Source of the DNA: an uncultured Bifidobacterium sp.
GTDB taxonomy: Bacteria > Actinomycetota > Actinomycetes > Actinomycetales > Bifidobacteriaceae
Reading direction: 5' to 3'
Length of the DNA: 37,118 bases
NCBI RefSeq assembly: GCF_949292005.1
Contig: NZ_CASEXV010000035.1
Coordinates: 1-37,118 of the forward strand
The notes beneath the pieces were generated by a model, which saw nothing but the letters and a program-made list of their open reading frames with translations, did not search any database and was not told where the DNA came from. A program made the position numbers and the translations under genes. Positions 32,857 through 37,118 of the stretch are shown here, in pieces. How positions within the stretch are numbered: the stretch's first letter is position 1; every line of letters starts with the position of its first letter.

Positions 32857-34191
32857 ATGTCCTATGAGGAGAAGCGTGTTGGTGTCGATCTGTTGGTTGG
32901 TGGTTTCGGGGCTCTGAATGGGCAGTCCTGTCCGGGGGTGGGCTGGGTGGCCCTTGACGAGGGAGATGATGGCGCGGTGACGGTGCGTTACCGCGATGTT
33001 CTTGAGGATGTTCCGTCTCCGACGTGGCTCGCGTCTTTGGGTTCGGTGGTCGTCGCGGTTCTGGAGAATACGGGGGAGCTCGCGTCGTTAAGCGTGTCGC
33101 GGCGAGATGGATACCCGGTCACGTCCAGGCTGTCGCGGGTCAAGGTGCCGGGAGAGGGGCCCACCCATGCCGCGCTCATGCGCGATGACCGCGGTGGGGT
33201 CAAGGTGGTTGTGGCCGATTATGGCGATGGGACCATCGCAGTCCACGGTCTTGACGCGTCCGGACGTCTGACGGCGGCGACGCAGTCGATTCCCGCGTCC
33301 CCGGGGCTGCACGGTCCTCTCCCGGCGCAGAGGGGGCCACATGCGCACTGGGTTCTTCCCTTGCCTGACGGCCGGGTGCTGACGACCGATCTGGGAGCCG
33401 ACCGGATTCATGTCCATCGGTGGAGGGATGGGATTCTGGTGCGTGAGGCGTCGTTGGTTCTTCCTCCGGGAACGGGTCCGCGCGACATGCATCTTCTTCC
33501 GCTGGCGGATGGCGGATGGCGCGTTGCGGTGGTTGGTGAGTGGGGGTGTGACGTCACGATTCTGGACATGTCCTGCGTCGATGGCGCTCCAGCTCTTGAT
33601 TCCGCCGATCGTCCGGAAGCCAACCCATCGGATGCAGGCGAGCGCGCGGCCCGTCGGTCCCAGTGCATATCTCTTCCGGCGGCGGCGGGTGATCAGGCCG
33701 CGTCTTTGGCGTTCGTCCCGGACCCGACGTGGCGCGTCGAATCCGCCGGGCGACGTGGGACGTCCTCAACCCTTGGCTCCGACGGCATGGTGTATGTGGG
33801 TTTGAGGGGGTCGGATCGGATTGTGGCGTTGAGATGGTCGGATGGACGGCTGTCCGTCATCCAACCTTCGAGCCGCGGGATTTCCACGCCTTTGACGGCG
33901 GAGATGGACGTGCGGGAGGTGGATGCCCGTGAGATGGATGCACAGGGGAAGGTGATGCGGAAGAGGGCGCCGCAGAATGGGGTGGCGGCGGAACCGGATG
34001 GCTTATGGCGCGAGAACGGCGTGTCGAGCGGTGGGGGAAGACCTCGTCAGATTCTGGCATATGGACGGTTGCTTGTCGTCTCCAATGAGACCGCCGACCA
34101 CCTTGATGTCTTTCGCATCGATAACGATGGTCGGCCGGTGTGGTGCGGTGGAGCGCATGTGGCGTCTCCGACGGTCGCTCTTCCCATCTGA
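32857..34191 (+). CDS. Lactonase-fold beta-propeller protein (6-phosphogluconolactonase YbhE type)
   Basis: This 444-residue protein matches the lactonase (PF10282) type. Repeated beta-propeller blades carry motifs such as G-P-T-H-A, V-V-V-A-D-Y-G-D-G-T-I-A-V, G-P-H-A-H-W-V, T-T-D-L-G-A-D-R-I-H-V and G-T-G-P-R-D-M-H. The E. coli homologue hydrolyses 6-phosphogluconolactone. Two inserts (about residues 245-270 and 345-385) are polar and make it longer than the usual 330-350. The ATG at 32857 has no ribosome site. A TAGAGT box at 32844-32849 lies seven bases before it, suggesting a leaderless start. Bifidobacteria lack a complete oxidative pentose branch, so the real substrate may differ; this last point is from general knowledge. 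Confidence 0.8.
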   Translation: MSYEEKRVGVDLLVGGFGALNGQSCPGVGWVALDEGDDGAVTVRYRDVLEDVPSPTWLASLGSVVVAVLENTGELASLSVSRRDGYPVTSRLSRVKVPGEGPTHAALMRDDRGGVKVVVADYGDGTIAVHGLDASGRLTAATQSIPASPGLHGPLPAQRGPHAHWVLPLPDGRVLTTDLGADRIHVHRWRDGILVREASLVLPPGTGPRDMHLLPLADGGWRVAVVGEWGCDVTILDMSCVDGAPALDSADRPEANPSDAGERAARRSQCISLPAAAGDQAASLAFVPDPTWRVESAGRRGTSSTLGSDGMVYVGLRGSDRIVALRWSDGRLSVIQPSSRGISTPLTAEMDVREVDAREMDAQGKVMRKRAPQNGVAAEPDGLWRENGVSSGGGRPRQILAYGRLLVVSNETADHLDVFRIDNDGRPVWCGGAHVASPTVALPI

Positions 34192-34216
34192 TTCGCACGC
34201 GTCTGATTCGCATGCG
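34187..34216. repeat. 15-bp tandem duplication spanning the lactonase-fold gene stop
   Basis: TCTGATTCGCACGCG (34187-34201) is followed directly by TCTGATTCGCATGCG (34202-34216), one mismatch. The TGA stop is inside the first unit, so the duplication does not alter the protein. Confidence 0.75.
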
Positions 34217-34227
34217 TGTGGCCTTGC

Positions 34228-34250
34228 GGGTATGGTCCGCCACCATACCC
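34228..34250. terminator. Hairpin terminator between convergent lactonase-fold and PfkB-like genes
   Basis: GGGTATGGT (34228-34236) pairs perfectly with ACCATACCC (34242-34250) around CCGCC. A CCCTTTAGCCCC direct repeat (34255-34266, 34272-34283) follows. It may end transcription on both strands. Confidence 0.65.
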
Positions 34251-34322
34251 TGGTCCCTTTAGCCCCCTGACCCCTTTAGCCCCTTGGTTCCTCGGTACTT
34301 CCGCCGGGGTGGCCTTCCGGGG

Positions 34323-35354
34323 CTATTTGGGTCTGTCGGATTGGGACAGTGCGATGGCCTCGTCCCTTTTCGGACACTGGGGGATTCCCGACGAACTGTG
34401 TTGTATGGCCAGGGATGCCGCGGCGTTGGCGATCCGCACTGCGTCCAGAAGAGACCAGCCTTGTGCGATCATCGCGCACATAACTCCGGTGTGGCATGCT
34501 CCCGCGGACCGTGTGTGAATCGGCTGGGTGGGGAATCCCGTGATGTGCGTGAGGGCCCCTCCACGCTCGCGCACCCATGCCCCGCGCGATCCGGCGCGGA
34601 GGACCAGTGGCGCGTGGAGTGCGTCCCCGAGGTCGGCGCACAGGACGCGCATGGCATCGTCGAATCCTCCTCCGACGGTCAGCGTCGATGAGTAGTCGAT
34701 GTCGACGCCGAGCCTTTGGGCCAGCGTCTGGGCCTCTTGCCTGTTGCAGGACCAGAGGGGCTGCGACAGGACGGTGTCCTCGATAAGCTGATCGCTGACA
34801 AGATGCAGGGACCGTGTCGGGTTGATGACGATGGTGTATCGGTGGCTCTGTGGGGCGGATTCAGGCCTGTGGAGGAACGCGTCGATTCCCGATGCCGAGT
34901 GGTCCATCAGGCTGTTGCCGCTGATGTGGACCACATCGGATGGTTCCGGGTCGATGGTGTCGAACACGTTCTGGTCTCCCTGAGCCTCCGCGCCGTAGCG
35001 GGCGATGAAAGTCTTGCTGTCGCCATTGTTGAGCACCAGGCGGAATCCGCTGTCCGAGTCGATTCGATCTTGGCCGATGTGGTCGATGCCCTGCTCGGCC
35101 AGCGTCGTGCGGATGGCTGTTCCCCAGATTCCTGTTCCGATGATGCCCGCGTGCATGCTCGGGGTTCCCATTTTGCGGGATGCCTGCAAAACGCGGAAAC
35201 TACCTCCCAGATTTGGTGAAGCGTCGGACGCGACGGCGAATCCTCCGGCCGCGGGGATGTCCCCGACGTCCATCATGATGTCCATCCAGATTTGCCCCAG
35301 TGAGATGACTGTGGGGGTGTGCGTGACGGCTTTTGCCTGGCTTGTTGGCGACAT
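34323..35354 (-). CDS. PfkB-family sugar kinase-like protein with altered active site
   Basis: This 343-residue protein has the ribokinase/PfkB fold. N-L-G-G-S-F-R-V-L-Q-A-S-R-K-M-G is at 48-63, in place of the usual G-G-x-x-x-N-x-A. A strand ending A-G-I-I-G-T-G-I-W-G follows. The C-terminal signature reads S-A-G-A-C-H288-T-G-V instead of D-T-x-G-A-G-D-x-F, so the catalytic Asp is replaced by His and the last Gly by Cys. The start is ATG 35354, since AAGGAGA lies five bases upstream; ATG 35393 is an alternative. It may be a non-catalytic relative or have a changed reaction. It is convergent with the lactonase-fold gene and divergent from rpmB. Confidence 0.8.
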   Translation of the reverse strand: MSPTSQAKAVTHTPTVISLGQIWMDIMMDVGDIPAAGGFAVASDASPNLGGSFRVLQASRKMGTPSMHAGIIGTGIWGTAIRTTLAEQGIDHIGQDRIDSDSGFRLVLNNGDSKTFIARYGAEAQGDQNVFDTIDPEPSDVVHISGNSLMDHSASGIDAFLHRPESAPQSHRYTIVINPTRSLHLVSDQLIEDTVLSQPLWSCNRQEAQTLAQRLGVDIDYSSTLTVGGGFDDAMRVLCADLGDALHAPLVLRAGSRGAWVRERGGALTHITGFPTQPIHTRSAGACHTGVMCAMIAQGWSLLDAVRIANAAASLAIQHSSSGIPQCPKRDEAIALSQSDRPK

Positions 35355-35511
35355 GCCGGTCTCCTTCGCAACGGTGCGGTTGTGGATATCCAATGTCGTG
35401 CATGGATGACCTTGGCTTAGCAGATGAACCTGACAATATCACGACTGACATTAGGTATTTAGATGTGCGTCATGTATGGCATAGTCTGGAATCGCCTCGG
35501 AGGTCCAAAGG

Positions 35512-35540
35512 TTGCGGATCGCAATGACAGGGTATATAGT
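35512..35540 (+). promoter_or_regulatory. rpmB promoter
   Basis: TTGCGG (35512-35517), a 17-base spacer and TATAGT (35535-35540) form a strong promoter. The predicted start near 35547 leaves a leader of about 90 bases, fitting a high-expression ribosomal protein gene. Confidence 0.7.
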
Positions 35541-35638
35541 AGGAAAATTGTGTGCCCATCCCATCTCGTGCAGTATGTGGCGGGAAGCGGGGAAGGGTGT
35601 AGTGATGTCTTGCAAGACAACGTTTAAGGGAGTCCATC

Positions 35639-35833
35639 ATGGCAGCTCGTTGCGCAGTGTGCGGCAAGGGACCGCAAACCGGTTACACCGTATCGCATTC
35701 GCATATCCGCAATAAGCGCGCCTTCCGCCCGAACCTCCAGCCGGTTCGCATCACCGTTGACGGGGAGAACGTTCGCGTTCGCGTATGCGTCAAGTGTCTC
35801 AAGGCCGGCAAGGTTCAGCGCGTGGCCGCGTGA
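35639..35833 (+). CDS. rpmB: 50S ribosomal protein L28
   Basis: L28 is a large-subunit ribosomal protein. The 64-residue sequence begins MAARCAVCGKGPQTG and ends with C-V-K-C-L-K-A-G-K-V. The two C-x-x-C pairs show the zinc-binding (C+) version. A C-minus paralogue usually exists elsewhere in actinobacteria and replaces this one under zinc limitation. The ATG at 35639 follows AAGGGAG (35626-35632). A clear promoter lies upstream and a perfect hairpin follows, so it is transcribed alone. Confidence 0.96.
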   Translation: MAARCAVCGKGPQTGYTVSHSHIRNKRAFRPNLQPVRITVDGENVRVRVCVKCLKAGKVQRVAA

Positions 35834-35853
35834 ATCCCTGCGGAGTGACGTGT

Positions 35854-35884
35854 GGCCCCGGAGACCGTTATGGTCTCCGGGGCC
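35854..35884 (+). terminator. rpmB terminator hairpin
   Basis: GGCCCCGGAGACC (35854-35866) pairs perfectly with GGTCTCCGGGGCC (35872-35884) around GTTAT. It is 20 bases after the rpmB stop and is followed by GTTCGT rather than a T-run. Confidence 0.8.
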
Positions 35885-35938
35885 GTTCGTATACCCATGG
35901 AATGGGATTCCCCTTTAACCCTTTGGCGTGGTCTGCGT

Positions 35939-35967
35939 TTGACGTGGTCCGTGCGACCGGGAACAAT
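35939..35967 (+). promoter_or_regulatory. Leaderless recG promoter
   Basis: TTGACG (35939-35944), a 17-base spacer and AACAAT (35962-35967) lie eight bases before the ATG at 35976. The predicted first base of the message would be at or beside the start codon. No ribosome site is present, which agrees. Confidence 0.68.
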
Positions 35968-35975
35968 GCGATGGT

Positions 35976-37118
35976 ATGAGCGATTCATCCGACTCCTCAT
36001 CCCCAGCCATCGGCGGCACCGCATCCTTGCCCGTCAACGGTGGCGCGGGAGTGTCCCCGATATCGCTTGACACGCGTGTCTCATCGGTTATATCCAACAA
36101 ACGCCGTGTGTCGGCGTTGCGGTCGTTGGGGATCGTCACGGCAGGGGACGCGCTCACGTATTACCCATTCAGGGTGGAGGATCCCGCTCCGATCCGCACC
36201 CTCGCATCAGTTCTTCCTGGACGTGATGCGGCCGTCGTCGTCAGAGTCGTGGACTCCCGCGTGGTGCCTTTGTCATCGAGACAGGGATGGCGTCTGGAGG
36301 CCACGGTCGTCGACTCATCGGATGATGATGGTCCGTCGGTTGACGTTTCGGCGATTCTGGGTGGTCCGACGGCCACTGTGGTCTTTTTCTCAAGGAAGCG
36401 TCCCTATATCGCGTGGATGGAACGGCGGCTTCAGAAGGGGGCGACCGTGGTTGTCAGGGGGACGGCTGGAGAGTTCAACGGGGCTCTGCAGTTTGTGCAT
36501 CCGGATCTGGACGTCGTGGCGGATGATGCGGCCAAAGACGAGGTGGTGAGGCGCATGGCGCGTCCCAGGCCTGTGTACCACGCGAACTCGCGCATCTCCT
36601 CAGACCATGTTCATGAGGCCATACTTGATCTGCTGTCACGCCTTGGTCCCGACTCCGTTCCGGATAGGATTCCCGAATCCATTCGTGACCGTCGGGGTTT
36701 CCCCCGTCGCCGCGAGGCTGTGGGAATGGTCCACGATCCGGAAAGCGTCCCGGAATTCCGCCGTGCCATAGAGGCGCTGCGGTATGAGGAGGCGCTGGTG
36801 TCGCAGGTCGCGGTGCTTCGTCAAAGGAGCCAGACCCGTGCCGATCGAACGTTCACATGCGCTGACAGAACGATGGTCGACGAGTATCTTGAAGCGCTGC
36901 CCTTCTCGTTGACGGACGGCCAGAGAGATGTGATGGCCGCGATCGCTGAGGATATGGCCTCGGGCCATCCCATGCACAGGCTGCTGCAGGGCGAGGTGGG
37001 ATCCGGGAAAACCGTGGTCGCGATGGCCGCGATGCTCCAGGCCGTCGGATCGGGACATCAGGCCGTTCTTGTCGCGCCCACGCAGGTTCTGGCGGGCCAG
37101 CACCATCGATCGCTGGAG
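35976..37118 (+). CDS. recG: ATP-dependent DNA helicase RecG, 3'-truncated by window
   Basis: RecG remodels stalled replication forks and Holliday junctions. The first 381 residues are visible and the frame runs past the window end. A Ser-rich start of about 30 residues precedes the wedge domain, with S-A-L-R-S-L-G-I-V-T-A-G-D-A-L-T-Y-Y-P-F-R near residues 48-68. An OB-fold region follows. The helicase part starts with L-T-D-G-Q-R-D-V-M and the Walker A motif G-E-V-G-S-G-K-T-V-V-A near 339-349. Full RecG proteins have about 690-870 residues, so about half is outside. The wedge sequence is divergent from E. coli, as in other actinobacteria. ATG 35976 is set by the promoter. Confidence 0.92.
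   Translation, partial: MSDSSDSSSPAIGGTASLPVNGGAGVSPISLDTRVSSVISNKRRVSALRSLGIVTAGDALTYYPFRVEDPAPIRTLASVLPGRDAAVVVRVVDSRVVPLSSRQGWRLEATVVDSSDDDGPSVDVSAILGGPTATVVFFSRKRPYIAWMERRLQKGATVVVRGTAGEFNGALQFVHPDLDVVADDAAKDEVVRRMARPRPVYHANSRISSDHVHEAILDLLSRLGPDSVPDRIPESIRDRRGFPRRREAVGMVHDPESVPEFRRAIEALRYEEALVSQVAVLRQRSQTRADRTFTCADRTMVDEYLEALPFSLTDGQRDVMAAIAEDMASGHPMHRLLQGEVGSGKTVVAMAAMLQAVGSGHQAVLVAPTQVLAGQHHRSLE

Overview
The window looks like chromosomal DNA of a high-GC Gram-positive bacterium. It is most probably a Bifidobacterium or a close relative in the Bifidobacteriaceae. Several long proteins (LeuC, PtsI, the Cys-3 C69 dipeptidase, MurA, the short formate-tetrahydrofolate ligase) read like the bifidobacterial forms. 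Genes are dense, stop codons are mostly TGA, and several starts lack a Shine-Dalgarno site but sit 6-8 bases after a -10-like box, which suggests leaderless mRNAs. The species cannot be told from the sequence. Most of the window is ordinary core chromosome; I see no prophage, rRNA, CRISPR array or complete insertion sequence.

Layout. 1-1419 is the 3' part of ptsI. It is followed by a YbhB-type protein, a C69 dipeptidase and fhs, all on +. 5563-5910 is a MIF-type tautomerase (-), divergent from a GtrA-type membrane protein (+). 6981-8417 is an MFS transporter (-), divergent from a histidine phosphatase (+). A hypothetical gene (+) then faces a two-gene ABC importer remnant (THI5/NMT1-type binding lipoprotein and permease, both -). 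gltX, tRNA-Glu(CUC) and tRNA-Gln(CUG) follow on +, then a metallophosphoesterase. 16283-19472 is the leucine locus: an IclR-type regulator (-) divergent from leuC and leuD (+). Next come a stand-alone Lrp/AsnC-type ligand-binding domain, a dihydroorotate dehydrogenase-like flavoprotein and murA.

22941-24785 is the least ordinary part. It holds a DUF559 nuclease-like gene (-) between two nearly identical 130-bp inverted-repeat elements. Just upstream of the nuclease gene is a four-unit, 14-bp tandem array in which every unit carries a DnaA-box sequence. A third, more diverged copy of the 130-bp element, with its core reversed, lies at 6712-6840.

After this the core resumes with a PlsC-type acyltransferase, gpsA, ddl and a CPBP membrane protease on +. 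A three-gene minus-strand operon with ATGA overlaps encodes an alpha/beta-hydrolase-like DUF2974 protein, an adenine/adenosine deaminase and an MscS channel. Then come a lactonase-fold protein (+), a PfkB-fold protein whose catalytic Asp is replaced (-), rpmB (+) and the 5' two-thirds or less of recG (+), which is cut by the window end.

The genes serve general housekeeping: sugar uptake, C1 folate metabolism, leucine synthesis, peptidoglycan precursors (murA, ddl), phospholipid synthesis (gpsA, plsC), Glu/Gln-tRNA charging and DNA repair. The strongest leads for something undescribed are the DnaA-box array, the dispersed 130-bp elements that bracket the nuclease gene, and the altered catalytic motifs in the PfkB-like and metallophosphoesterase proteins.
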